Shown here: piece after piece, positions 8,259 to 17,076 of the stretch
How positions within the stretch are numbered: the stretch's first letter is position 1
Layout: each line of letters opens with the position of its first letter
Assembly (NCBI GenBank): GCA_958428545.1
Contig: CAUAGM010000007.1
Coordinates: forward strand, 11,806 to 75,805
Direction of reading: 5' to 3'
Length of the DNA: 64,000 bases
From: an uncultured Arcanobacterium sp.
GTDB lineage: Bacteria > Actinomycetota > Actinomycetes > Actinomycetales > Actinomycetaceae
Translations under genes and position numbers: made by a program
Notes under the pieces: generated by a model
The model's input: the letters and a program-made list of their open reading frames with translations, nothing else
What the model was told of the DNA's origin: nothing
Databases searched by the model: none

Positions 8259-10397
8259 ATGCAAGATAATCGTGAAAGAAAGTCTAAGAATGCTACGCAA
8301 CCTGTGAGCGCTTGGGTGCTACGTGAAGAAGCGGCAAAAGAAAAAGAAGCGTGTAAGCAGGCATTGAATGAGCAGCTATTGAATGAGCAACCGCTGGATG
8401 AGCAGCCTGCGAGCAAACGAGCATCGCGCCAGTATTCGAGCGAAAACGAATTTGAGTATAACGCATTGGCTGTGCTTGAAACTGTGGTCAATGAGCTTGG
8501 TGGGCAGTGCCGAAGCGGGCAGGAAGAGATGGTAAGGGGTATTGCGCGCACGCTCGAAAAAACAGGGCATCTTATTGTGCAGGCAGGTACGGGAACAGGA
8601 AAATCGTTTGCATATCTCGTCCCAGCATTACTCTGGTGTGTTGAGCGAGATCGGAAAATAATTGTCTCCACAGCAACCTTGGCTTTGCAGCGTCAAATTA
8701 TGCTTCATGATGCTCCATTAGTTGCTCGCGCAGTAGGATCTGTGGCAGCTCGAATGCCCAAAGTTGCTCTGCTTAAAGGGTGGAATAACTACGCGTGCCT
8801 GCGTAAAGCTGCAGGTGGGTATCCTGAAGATGGTGCTCTCCTTTCGCGCATAGAGGCAGAATATGGTTCGCTTTCTAGCACTGCAGCTGGTGAAGAAGTA
8901 ATGCGCGTACGTGATTGGGCAATGGCGTCAGCAACAGGTGATCGTGACGATTTAATGCCTGGCGTGAGCGATAGAATATGGGCGCAAGTTTCGGTGCCGA
9001 AACAAGAATGTATCGGTGAAAGCTGCCCGCTGCGCGATTCGTGCTTTCCTCATCTTGCCCGTCTAGAAGCAGACGAAGCTGATCTCGTCGTTACCAATCA
9101 TTCGATGCTGGGAGTTGCGGCTGCAGGGACGCCGATACTTCCGAATACTGACGCCTATATTATCGATGAGGCTCACGTGCTTGTTGAAAGGGTGACGTCG
9201 CAGCTCACCCAAACGTTGAGCAAATATGATGTCACGGGAGTTGCACGTCTTATGCGCCGCTCAGCTCTCGACGATTGTATGCTTGATTCTGCTGCAGAAG
9301 AACTCGACGACGTGTTGCGTTCACTTCCTGAGGCGCGCATTGAAGAGTTGCCATCCGAGCTGATCGATGCGATTGCTCGCGTGCTTGGGCGCGTGCAGGA
9401 GGCGTGTGCGGAGCTTGAATCAATGAAGCCTAACGGTGACGAGCAGGCAATTTTACGCCAGATTCTACGCTCGCGCCTGAGCGATATTGAATCGATGTGC
9501 TCTGAGTTGCTTACGGGGGCTGTAGCTAACGGAAGCCTTGTGGTGTGGAACGCTGTAGTTGGTGATGATACGTATCGTCTCTATGCTGCGCCTCTGGATG
9601 TGTCTGCCGCTCTTGCTACGCGTTTATTTTCTGAGCAGGCAGCGATACTTACCTCGGCAACATTAAAAATCGGCGGTACGTTTAATCCTGTAGCTCACCG
9701 CGTTGGTTTTGATATTCTCAAAGATCGCCCATGGGAAGGGCTAGATGTTGGCACGCCATTTGACTATGCAAAGCAGGGAATTCTCTACGTCGCACAGCAT
9801 CTGCCAGAGCCTGGTAAGCAAGGATATGGCGAGGAGTATCTTGAGGAAATTTTGGCTCTTATGCGTGCGAGTGGCGGAGGAGCGCTTGGGCTTTTTACTT
9901 CTCGTGCTGCTGCTGAGCGGGCTGCCGATTATATGCGGGAGCATTCGAGCTTTTCTGTACTGTGCCAGGGAGAAGATCAGCTTCCCACGTTGATTGAGCG
10001 TTTCAAAGATGATGATGCTTCTTCTCTTTTCGGCACTATGGCACTTTGGCAAGGAGTTGATGTGCCTGGGCGTACGCTGCGCTTAGTGATTATTGATCGT
10101 ATACCGTTTCCTCGTCCTAATGAGCCGCTCACTCAAGCGCGCACAGAAGCGGTGCAGGCAGCGAAACGAAATGCGTTTATGGAGGTGAGCGCTACTCAAG
10201 CTGCTCTCCTTTTAGCTCAAGGAGCTGGGCGTTTGCTTAGGCGCATCGACGATCGCGGAGTTGTGGCAGTATTGGATTCACGGCTGTGCACGAAACGTTA
10301 TGCAAGCTTTTTGTTGGCGTCAATGCCTCCGATGTGGCGAACAACCAGTTTAGAGACGGTCTGTGGAGCTCTTCAACGCTTGATTTCTTCGTATTAG
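8259..10397 (+). CDS. dinG: DinG-family ATP-dependent DNA helicase
   Basis: This is a 712-residue XPD/DinG-type superfamily 2 helicase, a 5'-3' DNA unwinding enzyme. Walker A is QAGTGTGKS and the DEAH box is IIDEAHVL. Four cysteines between them (one after KGWNNYA, then CIGESC and DSC) have the spacing of the iron-sulfur cluster of this family. The C-terminal helicase domain ends with ALLLAQGAGRLLRR. Residues about 30-65 are an imperfect LNEQ/LDEQ repeat unlike the family. ATG 8259 has an AGAGGA site. It lies in the hflX-dinG-lexA order common in actinobacteria. No SOS box is seen directly before it. Confidence 0.92.
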   Translation: MQDNRERKSKNATQPVSAWVLREEAAKEKEACKQALNEQLLNEQPLDEQPASKRASRQYSSENEFEYNALAVLETVVNELGGQCRSGQEEMVRGIARTLEKTGHLIVQAGTGTGKSFAYLVPALLWCVERDRKIIVSTATLALQRQIMLHDAPLVARAVGSVAARMPKVALLKGWNNYACLRKAAGGYPEDGALLSRIEAEYGSLSSTAAGEEVMRVRDWAMASATGDRDDLMPGVSDRIWAQVSVPKQECIGESCPLRDSCFPHLARLEADEADLVVTNHSMLGVAAAGTPILPNTDAYIIDEAHVLVERVTSQLTQTLSKYDVTGVARLMRRSALDDCMLDSAAEELDDVLRSLPEARIEELPSELIDAIARVLGRVQEACAELESMKPNGDEQAILRQILRSRLSDIESMCSELLTGAVANGSLVVWNAVVGDDTYRLYAAPLDVSAALATRLFSEQAAILTSATLKIGGTFNPVAHRVGFDILKDRPWEGLDVGTPFDYAKQGILYVAQHLPEPGKQGYGEEYLEEILALMRASGGGALGLFTSRAAAERAADYMREHSSFSVLCQGEDQLPTLIERFKDDDASSLFGTMALWQGVDVPGRTLRLVIIDRIPFPRPNEPLTQARTEAVQAAKRNAFMEVSATQAALLLAQGAGRLLRRIDDRGVVAVLDSRLCTKRYASFLLASMPPMWRTTSLETVCGALQRLISSY

Positions 10398-10414
10398 GAA
10401 TGCAATGCCTTCCC

Positions 10415-10545
10415 AGGAAAAGTGAGATTGTATCTTAGTGGTGCATCCGTGCAGGTAGAGTGAGCGTTTTTAACTGCTCGCAATGCTCAGCAACAATGGC
10501 GCATTCACTCAGGTAGAGTGAGCATAGCTTCCTAGGAAGAGTGAG
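10415..10545 (+). repeat. Four interspersed copies of AGGWARAGTGAG
   Basis: Copies lie at 10415-10426 (AGGAAAAGTGAG), 10453-10464 and 10511-10522 (both AGGTAGAGTGAG) and 10534-10545 (AGGAAGAGTGAG). The first and last are each preceded by CTTCC, giving an 18-base repeat with two differences. All are in the same orientation. Role unknown. Confidence 0.7.
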
Positions 10546-10743
10546 GTGGCAAGATATGGTTTGAAAAACTGGAGTTGGGTAGGGGGATTTAAGAAGAGCA
10601 GAATTCGGTACTGGTGAGTCTGCGAATATGATGTCTGGAAAGATATGGTTTACCAAAAAGTATATGGCTGCAGGAGGCGTAGCTTGCGAAAGTAAAGAGC
10701 TAAAAAGAGGGTAGGCTGCTGAAAGCAGATAGGCTGGGCTGGA

Positions 10744-10783
10744 GATAGTAAGGTCTAATCAAGGATAGTAAGGTCTAATCAAG
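10744..10783 (+). repeat. Perfect tandem duplication of a 20-bp unit
   Basis: The unit GATAGTAAGGTCTAATCAAG occurs twice head to tail (10744-10763 and 10764-10783) in the dinG-lexA spacer. Confidence 0.9.
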
Positions 10784-10892
10784 AGGATAGGATTCAGCGA
10801 GGTAGCTATATGCTTAAGCGGAGAGGGCGCTCTACCTAGAAAGAAGATTTCCTGCTTGTGCTATGTTTTGTTGCTTGCTGTGCCTCGTCTGC

Positions 10893-11762
10893 TTAGAGTG
10901 AGCGCAAGACGGAGACGACGCGCCCGAGAATAGTGGCATCATCGCCAAAAATTGGTTCGTATGCATCGTTGCATGGTAAGAACCATACGTGCCCATCTTG
11001 TTTGCGAAATACCTTGACCGTGGCTTCGCCGTCAATCATTGCGGCAACGATTTCTCCTTGCTCTGCAACTGGTTGCTCTCGGATCACAACGTAATCTCCA
11101 TCGCAAATTGCGGCGTCGATCATCGATTCGCCTTTGACGCGCAGGATAAACATTTTCCCCCTGCCCGTGAGCTGCCGAGGCAGTGGGAACGTATCGTCAA
11201 TGCATTGTTCTGCAAGAATTGGAGTGCCGGCAGCAATCGTCCCCACAAGCGGAGCGAATACGGTATCGGAAGAAAACTGTTCGTAAATATTTTTGTGCTG
11301 TGCTTCATTGATTGAATCTGAGGGCGATTCAGTTGGTACTGATCGTATATGTGGTGACGTTGCTGCAGAGAGGTGGGAGTGGGGTAGGCAGTGATGGTCT
11401 GAGGCGTGTGTGTACGTGTTGGCAGAGGTGTGTGTAGAAGTATGTGCAGAGGTGCGTGAAAGTATGTGCTTAGAGGTGTGTGTAGGGGCGGAAGATTCTT
11501 CTAAGCGTCCTGTTTCTAAGTTGAGCTGATTACCTCGTTCCGTCACTTCAATAGTTCGAGAACGCCGAGCATCGCGCTGAATAAGCCCAGCTTGTTCGAG
11601 AATGTCGAGTTGATATTGCACAGATGAAGGAGAAGAGAGCCCCACAGTCATTGCGATTTCTCGCACGGTTGGCGGAAAACCACGATCGTTAATTCCTTCT
11701 CGAATCGTCCCTAAAATTCGCAACTGGCGATCCGTAAGATTGAGCGGAAGTGATCGTGCCAT
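10893..11762 (-). CDS. lexA: LexA SOS repressor with an unusually long linker
   Basis: LexA represses SOS genes and cleaves itself when RecA filaments form. The winged-helix DNA-binding domain is at residues 1-75 (LTDRQLRILGTI, GLSSPSSVQYQLDIL). The cleavage bond is Ala178-Gly179 (IAAGTP), and the catalytic dyad is Ser213 (KGESM) and Lys250 (ATVKVF). ATG 11762 has an AAGGAAC site and matches family starts; the frame could begin at 11906. At 289 residues it is longer than usual because residues about 90-165 form a Thr/Ser/His-rich low-complexity linker. SOS boxes upstream indicate autoregulation. Confidence 0.97.
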   Translation of the reverse strand: MARSLPLNLTDRQLRILGTIREGINDRGFPPTVREIAMTVGLSSPSSVQYQLDILEQAGLIQRDARRSRTIEVTERGNQLNLETGRLEESSAPTHTSKHILSRTSAHTSTHTSANTYTHASDHHCLPHSHLSAATSPHIRSVPTESPSDSINEAQHKNIYEQFSSDTVFAPLVGTIAAGTPILAEQCIDDTFPLPRQLTGRGKMFILRVKGESMIDAAICDGDYVVIREQPVAEQGEIVAAMIDGEATVKVFRKQDGHVWFLPCNDAYEPIFGDDATILGRVVSVLRSL

Positions 11763-11956
11763 AATAGTTCCTTCGTTGGGCGCCGAGCTGTAGCGAAATG
11801 CTATGTGGTGTATTCGGCGGATTCTCTCCGTTTTGTGCAAGCCATATCTCAAACAGGCGTCTACTGTTGGTGCGCTGAAAGAAATTTTTTCTGAAAATTT
11901 ACCCAAAGCGGCTGATTAGCTTGTAATAGCAGTTTACGCACTAGAAAAGAAAAGTT

Positions 11957-11970
11957 CAAACACTTGTTCG
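11957..11970 (+). promoter_or_regulatory. Degenerate SOS box in the lexA spacer
   Basis: CAAACACTTGTTCG differs from CGAAC-N4-GTTCG at one position. It lies 21 bases (start to start) from the next, near-perfect box, so it may be a weaker third LexA site on the lexA side. Confidence 0.45.
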
Positions 11971-11977
11971 GCGTTTT

Positions 11978-11991
11978 CGAACGAATGTTCT
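11978..11991 (+). promoter_or_regulatory. SOS (LexA) box, lexA-proximal
   Basis: CGAACGAATGTTCT has the same core as the recA box with one end mismatch. It lies about 215 bases before the lexA ATG and suits autoregulation of lexA. Confidence 0.8.
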
Positions 11992-12035
11992 AGACAATTC
12001 TTCATGTGGTGTGTATAGTTACTGTTAGAAGATAC

Positions 12036-12049
12036 CGAACAAGTGTTCG
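12036..12049 (+). promoter_or_regulatory. SOS (LexA) box in front of the divS-position gene
   Basis: CGAACAAGTGTTCG is a perfect LexA operator. It ends 16 bases before the ATG at 12066, so bound LexA would block transcription or early elongation of that gene directly. Confidence 0.9.
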
Positions 12050-12065
12050 AATATAAGGAGAAATT

Positions 12066-12662
12066 ATGAGTGTTATGCCGATTGAAGAGATTGTGGAATT
12101 TTTTCCTGTGAAACAGCAGGAGTGCCGTCGAGAAAGTTCTGTTTCTTTCGCGCGTCGTGATCGTGTGAAAGTTCGATCTGCTGTGCGCCCCGATGTACCG
12201 TGCACGTATGTCGAGAGGTCGCTGCGTGTTGTGCCTGATCTTTCCCATGGTTTTTCTTCTGTTGGTCATACAGATCGCATGCATCATACAGATCGCATAA
12301 AGGGTATGCGATCAAGCTTATCTCCTATGCCTAGTCGAGAAGAATACAGTGCGCAGTGCGGCGTTGAAAGAAATGTTTCCTTTAGAAAGCGAAGTGCGAA
12401 GCGTAGTGCGGATATATCTAAGTCTGTACGTACTGGGGAGTTGCCTTCATCTATGCCAAGCCGTACTCTGCCTTCTGCTCATCGTCGGATATCTGCTCAG
12501 TCGTCTATGTCAATGCCATTAACGGGTGCGGGAAATTCCACTGCAGAGCCGTTGTTCTCTCATGCGATGAAAATGGTTGTGATAGGAGGGGTTGTTGTTG
12601 GGCTTATGTGTCTAATGTTTTCTTTTGGTCTTAGTACAGCATTCCACACGGGGTTAATGTGA
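12066..12662 (+). CDS. SOS-controlled single-pass membrane protein in the divS/chiZ position
   Basis: The gene encodes a 198-residue protein with an AAGGAG ribosome site and an SOS box immediately upstream. Residues 1-165 are basic, serine-rich and low complexity; one hydrophobic helix follows (about 168-191, starting MKMVVIGG), and then only a few residues. No enzymatic domain and no LysM motif are visible. In Corynebacterium and Mycobacterium the gene between lexA and nrdR, transcribed away from lexA, is divS or Rv2719c/chiZ, an SOS-induced cell-division inhibitor with one membrane helix. Position, regulation and topology agree, but sequence similarity cannot be claimed, so the role in division arrest is an inference. 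The stop codon lies within a 20-bp tandem duplication. Confidence 0.65.
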   Translation: MSVMPIEEIVEFFPVKQQECRRESSVSFARRDRVKVRSAVRPDVPCTYVERSLRVVPDLSHGFSSVGHTDRMHHTDRIKGMRSSLSPMPSREEYSAQCGVERNVSFRKRSAKRSADISKSVRTGELPSSMPSRTLPSAHRRISAQSSMSMPLTGAGNSTAEPLFSHAMKMVVIGGVVVGLMCLMFSFGLSTAFHTGLM

Positions 12663-12693
12663 TGTTTTATCGTTTAATGTGATGTTTTATCGT
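12654..12693 (+). repeat. Perfect tandem duplication of a 20-bp unit at the end of the SOS gene
   Basis: TTAATGTGATGTTTTATCGT occurs at 12654-12673 and again at 12674-12693. The first copy contains the last sense codons and TGA stop of the SOS-controlled gene. Confidence 0.9.
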
Positions 12694-12832
12694 TGAATCA
12701 AGGTGGTGTTTGGCGTAGGCATATACGGATCTATACCGATCAATGCTGCTCGTATGAATAGCATGATGCGATCCTGGAGTAATTTTTCGTGAAAATTTTG
12801 AAGGAACCTCACAATCGCGGTAATTTATCGGT

Positions 12833-13285
12833 ATGCATTGCCCATTTTGCCGTTATCCCGATTCGCGCGTTATCGATTCACGTACTAGTGACGATGGAAA
12901 AGTTGTTCGCCGTAGGCGTGAATGCCCAGAGTGTAAAGGGCGTTTTACTACGCTCGAAACAACGACGCTCGTCGTTGCCAAACGCTCGGGTGCAATGGAG
13001 CCGTTTAGTAGAGATAAAGTAATTGAAGGTATACGCAAGGCATCTTCTGGTCGTCCAATTTCCCCTGATCAGCTTGCACTACTTGCGCAGACGGTTGAAG
13101 AATCTATTCGTTCGCAGGGGTCGTCTGTTGTCACAACAGACGAAGTTGGTAAAGCAATTCTTGAACCGTTGCGTCAACTTGATGAAGTTGCCTATCTGCG
13201 ATTTGCCTCAGTCTATTCTAATTTTGATTCGATTGATGATTTTGAGCATATTATTGGTCAGCTTCGTGCATCAGATCAGAAATAA
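12833..13285 (+). CDS. nrdR: NrdR transcriptional repressor of ribonucleotide reductase genes
   Basis: NrdR senses ATP/dATP and represses nrd operons. The 150-residue protein starts with the zinc ribbon (MHCPFC at 1-6, CPEC near 31-34). An ATP-cone domain follows (VVAKRSGAMEPFSRDKVIEGIRKA onward to about residue 140). The length is standard and the start is fixed by the conserved MHCPFC. The ribosome site is weak. It follows the SOS gene as in other actinobacteria. Confidence 0.97.
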   Translation: MHCPFCRYPDSRVIDSRTSDDGKVVRRRRECPECKGRFTTLETTTLVVAKRSGAMEPFSRDKVIEGIRKASSGRPISPDQLALLAQTVEESIRSQGSSVVTTDEVGKAILEPLRQLDEVAYLRFASVYSNFDSIDDFEHIIGQLRASDQK

Positions 13286-13509
13286 AAAATTCACTGCGAT
13301 GTATTATCTGTGCTAAGGGCGGAATATAGCTCGGCAGATTCCGTGCTCTACTTCTGAAGCTGTTATCGCATGCATAGATGTGCAAAACCTATGGCATATC
13401 TGGGAGGAAGCTAGCAGTATGTGCTATCCCATGCGAGCTGTACAAAACTTTCCGTCAACACGACCTTTGCTGGATAAGCTATACAGGTAAATACTAGAGC
13501 GAGCAGATA

Positions 13510-15582
13510 TTAGAGGGCGTCGTTAGAATTCTCGGCAGCCTTTTCATCGGAGTCCAGCGGCTCATCGGAGTCTAGCGGCTCATCGGAGTCTAGCGGCTCT
13601 TTGATTTTGCTAGTGTTTAGATTCTCTTCAGTTTCACTGGAAATATCTTTAGCGCTATCGCCGGTACCCTCAATCGATGAACTTGATTTTCCTTTTAGTG
13701 CTTCCGTTGTTTCAGTAAGAACTTCGTTGAGGTTTTCAACTTTATCTCTCAGATTTGCGGTGGTATCGCTAATTGCCTCATTCAGAGCTTCCATCGTCCC
13801 CTTCAAGGCATCACTGACAATTTCTGCTCGCTCTGCCGCGACTGCTTGAACAGCTGAAAGTTTTTCTTTCCATTCTCCATGGTTAAGCTCCCATGTGCTC
13901 AAGCTTTCTTTCACGTTCTTCCTTAAGGTTTTACCGAGCTGTGAGCGGGGAAGATCATCAAGCACAGCAATTGATTTTGGCAGAGCATAGTGCGATATTT
14001 TCTTTTCCGCCCATGCCCGCACACCTGCAAGATCAACTGCAGCTCCTGGCTCAAGTACGAGAGCCGCCACAACTGCTTCTGTTTTAGAATCGACCGGCAT
14101 GCCGACAACAGCCACATCGCGCACGCCAGGCATATCACGCAACGCTGCTTCTACTTCTGAAGGATAGATGTTAAAACCACCGTTGATAATCATTTCTTTT
14201 CGGCGGTCAGCCATCACGAGAAAGCCGTCGTCCCAGCGAGCCAAATCTCCCGTACGTAAAAATCCGTCTTCGGTGAGTGCAAGAGCTGTTTCTTCTGGAT
14301 CGTTGAGATAGCCAGTGAAAACTTGAGGACCTCGCACAAGAAGTTCTCCCACAGTTCCTTCACCGTAGACTTCGGAAATATCTTCGGGATTAACGATTTT
14401 TACTTCAGTCGAAGGGAAAGGCAGACCAAGAGTAGATGGGCGCCTTTGTGCAGAAAGTGGAGAACCAGAAATAACGGGGCTTGCCTCCGTCATACCATAT
14501 CCCTCGATAAGGAAACCGCCAGTAGCTTTTTCCCAGCGTTCGGCAAGAGTTGGATCGAGAGCCATCGCTCCTGAAATACTGTAACGGATTGACTTTAAAT
14601 GAGGCTTCTTATGCTCGGGCAGTTTATCTACTGCATCCAAGATTCGTTTAAACATCGGCGGCACACCGCCAAAAAAAGTGATGGGGTGGCGCTTATGGGC
14701 AGCGAGTAGCATATCGACGTCAAATGACGGGAGCATTACCTGCGTTGCGGCGAGGTTTACGCACGCAGATAGTGAAAGTTGCAGACCGAAAGCATGGAAA
14801 AATGGGAGCACTGCACCGACGGTTTCTTCTCCGCGTTTCATCTGCTTCAGCCATGCGAGCACTTGAGTTGCATTTGCAACAATATTTCTATGAGTGAGCT
14901 GTACTGATTTAGGAGTGCCTGTAGTGCCGCCTGTCTGAATCAGCACAGCCACATCGTCAAGATCTGGATCAGGGATAGATTCGAGATGCATTGGTTTGGC
15001 GTGTGAAACCTGGTTATCCCACGAATGGACACCCGGAGGAATTTTTCCGCGAAGTTTGGCACGCTGTGCTTGAGTTGCTTTAAGCGGAAGCTTCAAAAGA
15101 AATTGCGATGTCGAGGGGAGCGCTTTTGTGAGATCTACCGCTAAAAATGTGTAGCCCATAATGGAGCCTGCAGCGAGAGTCTCAATCGTTTTCTCCCATG
15201 CAATCACAACGCGCGATCCTACTCGCTCCAACTGCTCAATCAATTGTTCGCGCGGTGCGAGAGGGTTGTGTTCAGATGCGATAGCTCCGAGTGCTTGAAT
15301 CGCATAAAACGCCACATAATGCTGAGGGCAGTTCGGCAAAATAAGTGAGACGCAATCGCCTGGACGTACTCCGCACATTGCCAGAGCCGTCACAGCCTGC
15401 TGCACCTGCTTGTAAATATCGTCGTAGGTGAAATTACGGCCAAGGAAATCAATGGCAATCCGCTCAGGGAAATCTCTATGTGCCTGTATGAGCGCGTGAG
15501 AGATAGGTGTCGTCACTTCCTGAATATTCGTTGGGACACCGGGCAAATAGTGCTCGTGAGCGCGTTTCATCATCGTGACCAT
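13510..15582 (-). CDS. Long-chain fatty acid-CoA ligase (FadD-like) with repeat-bearing tail
   Basis: This is an ANL-superfamily AMP-forming ligase that activates fatty acids to acyl-CoA. The AMP-binding motif TGGTTGTPKSVQLTHRN, the GYGMTEASPV motif, the RTGDLARWDDGFL hinge region and the C-terminal lysine motif (RSQLGKTLRK) are present. ATG 15582 follows AGAGGAA; a TTG at 15624 would overlap serA. After the catalytic part (about residue 550) there is a tail of roughly 130 residues: amphipathic helices, then an acidic Ser-rich end with three EPLDSD repeats encoded by an 18-bp tandem repeat. It probably shares a transcript with serA, 31 bases upstream. Confidence 0.88.
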   Translation of the reverse strand: MVTMMKRAHEHYLPGVPTNIQEVTTPISHALIQAHRDFPERIAIDFLGRNFTYDDIYKQVQQAVTALAMCGVRPGDCVSLILPNCPQHYVAFYAIQALGAIASEHNPLAPREQLIEQLERVGSRVVIAWEKTIETLAAGSIMGYTFLAVDLTKALPSTSQFLLKLPLKATQAQRAKLRGKIPPGVHSWDNQVSHAKPMHLESIPDPDLDDVAVLIQTGGTTGTPKSVQLTHRNIVANATQVLAWLKQMKRGEETVGAVLPFFHAFGLQLSLSACVNLAATQVMLPSFDVDMLLAAHKRHPITFFGGVPPMFKRILDAVDKLPEHKKPHLKSIRYSISGAMALDPTLAERWEKATGGFLIEGYGMTEASPVISGSPLSAQRRPSTLGLPFPSTEVKIVNPEDISEVYGEGTVGELLVRGPQVFTGYLNDPEETALALTEDGFLRTGDLARWDDGFLVMADRRKEMIINGGFNIYPSEVEAALRDMPGVRDVAVVGMPVDSKTEAVVAALVLEPGAAVDLAGVRAWAEKKISHYALPKSIAVLDDLPRSQLGKTLRKNVKESLSTWELNHGEWKEKLSAVQAVAAERAEIVSDALKGTMEALNEAISDTTANLRDKVENLNEVLTETTEALKGKSSSSIEGTGDSAKDISSETEENLNTSKIKEPLDSDEPLDSDEPLDSDEKAAENSNDAL
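13544..13597 (+). repeat. Three tandem 18-bp units inside the acyl-CoA ligase gene
   Basis: The unit TCATCGGAGTCTAGCGGC (one base different in the first copy) is repeated at 13544, 13562 and 13580. On the minus strand it encodes three EPLDSD blocks in the acidic C-terminal tail. Eighteen bases keep the frame, so copy-number change would lengthen or shorten the tail by six residues. Confidence 0.9.
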
Positions 15583-15613
15583 GCTGTGATTCCTCTGCTT
15601 TTCGAATAATCCT

Positions 15614-16813
15614 TTATCGGACAAGCCGCAAACGAATATGAGCAGCTGATTTCTCCAGTTCTGCCATCGCTTGTGCAGTGATTGGCGATGACGTATCGGT
15701 AATCATATAGCCCATATCGCCGTCTGTTGCCAAGCTTTGATAGGTGACGTTAATACCTGCATCACTGAAAAGATTATTAACGCGAGCAAGAGCACCTGGA
15801 GTGTTGTGGTGAATCCATGCCACGCGGTGCAGCGGCTCGTCCATCGGCACAGTAATATTGGGGATATTGACAGACATTTCGGTGGCGCCAGTTGCCGCAT
15901 AATGCATGAGCTTAGCAGAAACATACTGCCCGATGCTCTCTTGGGCTTCAAGGGTTGAACCGCCGATGTGGGGAGTAAGCACAGTGTTGGGAATCCCGAG
16001 GAGAGGTGAATCGAACGGTTCATCATTATTATTCGGCTCTTCAGGGAAGACGTCTACGCCTGCACCTTCCAATGAGCCATCGAGCAGCTTTTCGCGCAGC
16101 GCCTCAACGTCTACGAGGCTTCCTCGCGCTAAATTGAGGAAAATCGCGCCGTGCTTCATCTTCTCAAACATCTCTCGCGAGAAGAATCCTGTATTGGAGG
16201 CGCGCCCATCGATATGGAGGGTGACGACATCAGCTTCTTCGAGCAGCTCGTCTAAATTGTGCACTCTGCGAGCATTTCCGATAGCAAGTTTTTCGGCAAT
16301 ATCGTAGAAGATGACGTTCATACCGAGCGCTTCAGCAACTACGCTGACTTGCGTACCGATAGATCCGTAGCCAATAATTCCGATTGTCTTTCCGCGCACC
16401 TCATGCGACCCTTCAGAAGTCTTTTTCCATGAATGCTTCTGTAGTTCTTTATCGTGCCTAGGGATATTGCGGGTGAGCATAATCATCTCAGCGATCACCA
16501 TTTCGACCACAGATCGCGTATTTGAGTAGGGTGCGTTAAACACGGCAATACCTCGTTCGGCTGCCGCGTGAAGATCAATCTGGTTCGTGCCGATAGAAAA
16601 TGTACCGACTGCTGTGAGATGCTGTGATGCTTCAAGGACTCGCTCAGTGACCATCGTCTTGGATCGAATGCCGAGCATATCGACGTCTGCAAGAGCTGCA
16701 ATGAGGTCATCTTCGTCGAGCGCGCCAGAAATACGTTGAACCTCGTATCCATATCGCAGAAACGTTTCATCTGCGATAGTGTGCGGATTTTCGAGTAACA
16801 AAATCTTTGGCAT
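15614..16813 (-). CDS. serA: D-3-phosphoglycerate dehydrogenase
   Basis: SerA oxidises 3-phosphoglycerate to 3-phosphohydroxypyruvate, the first step of serine synthesis. The 399-residue protein has the NAD-binding motif GIIGYGSIGTQ (about residues 144-154). The 2-hydroxyacid dehydrogenase signature (FLNLARGSLVDVEAL) and catalytic His in TPHIGGSTLEAQ follow, and then a C-terminal ACT-like domain (VAWIHHNTPGALARVN). The length and layout match the short E. coli-like type with one ACT domain rather than the long mycobacterial type. ATG 16813 follows AAGGAGATC. Confidence 0.95.
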   Translation of the reverse strand: MPKILLLENPHTIADETFLRYGYEVQRISGALDEDDLIAALADVDMLGIRSKTMVTERVLEASQHLTAVGTFSIGTNQIDLHAAAERGIAVFNAPYSNTRSVVEMVIAEMIMLTRNIPRHDKELQKHSWKKTSEGSHEVRGKTIGIIGYGSIGTQVSVVAEALGMNVIFYDIAEKLAIGNARRVHNLDELLEEADVVTLHIDGRASNTGFFSREMFEKMKHGAIFLNLARGSLVDVEALREKLLDGSLEGAGVDVFPEEPNNNDEPFDSPLLGIPNTVLTPHIGGSTLEAQESIGQYVSAKLMHYAATGATEMSVNIPNITVPMDEPLHRVAWIHHNTPGALARVNNLFSDAGINVTYQSLATDGDMGYMITDTSSPITAQAMAELEKSAAHIRLRLVR

Positions 16814-17076
16814 AATCCAAGATCTCCTTCGTGTGATCGATGGGTTCACGCATACACACCCGCTATGGGCTGCGGTGCATGAGGCGATCTAGTAGTGAAA
16901 TTGTCACCTCTATAGTACGAGATTCTGTGAAGATTGGTGGCAACGTCTCGCATCAATTTTTGCTTCACATGAGAATATATGTAGGAAAATTGGCTGAAAT
17001 ACGGGGAAAGCTGGTGTGAGAAAACCAATAAGAAGTTGGAAAATCAGGTACGTGAATATGTGAAGTAAGAAATAAC

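Larger units (their letters stand above)
10398..10892. other. Non-coding spacer between dinG and lexA with short repeats
   Basis: These 495 bases between convergent dinG and lexA hold no credible gene. They contain four copies of a 12-base motif AGGWARAGTGAG (starting at 10415, 10453, 10511 and 10534) and a perfect tandem duplication of a 20-base unit at 10744-10783. No strong hairpin terminator was found. Confidence 0.7.

Noticed and set aside
11763..11906. Longer LexA N-terminus
   Set aside because: The 48 extra residues do not resemble LexA; ATG 11762 has an AAGGAAC site and the family start.
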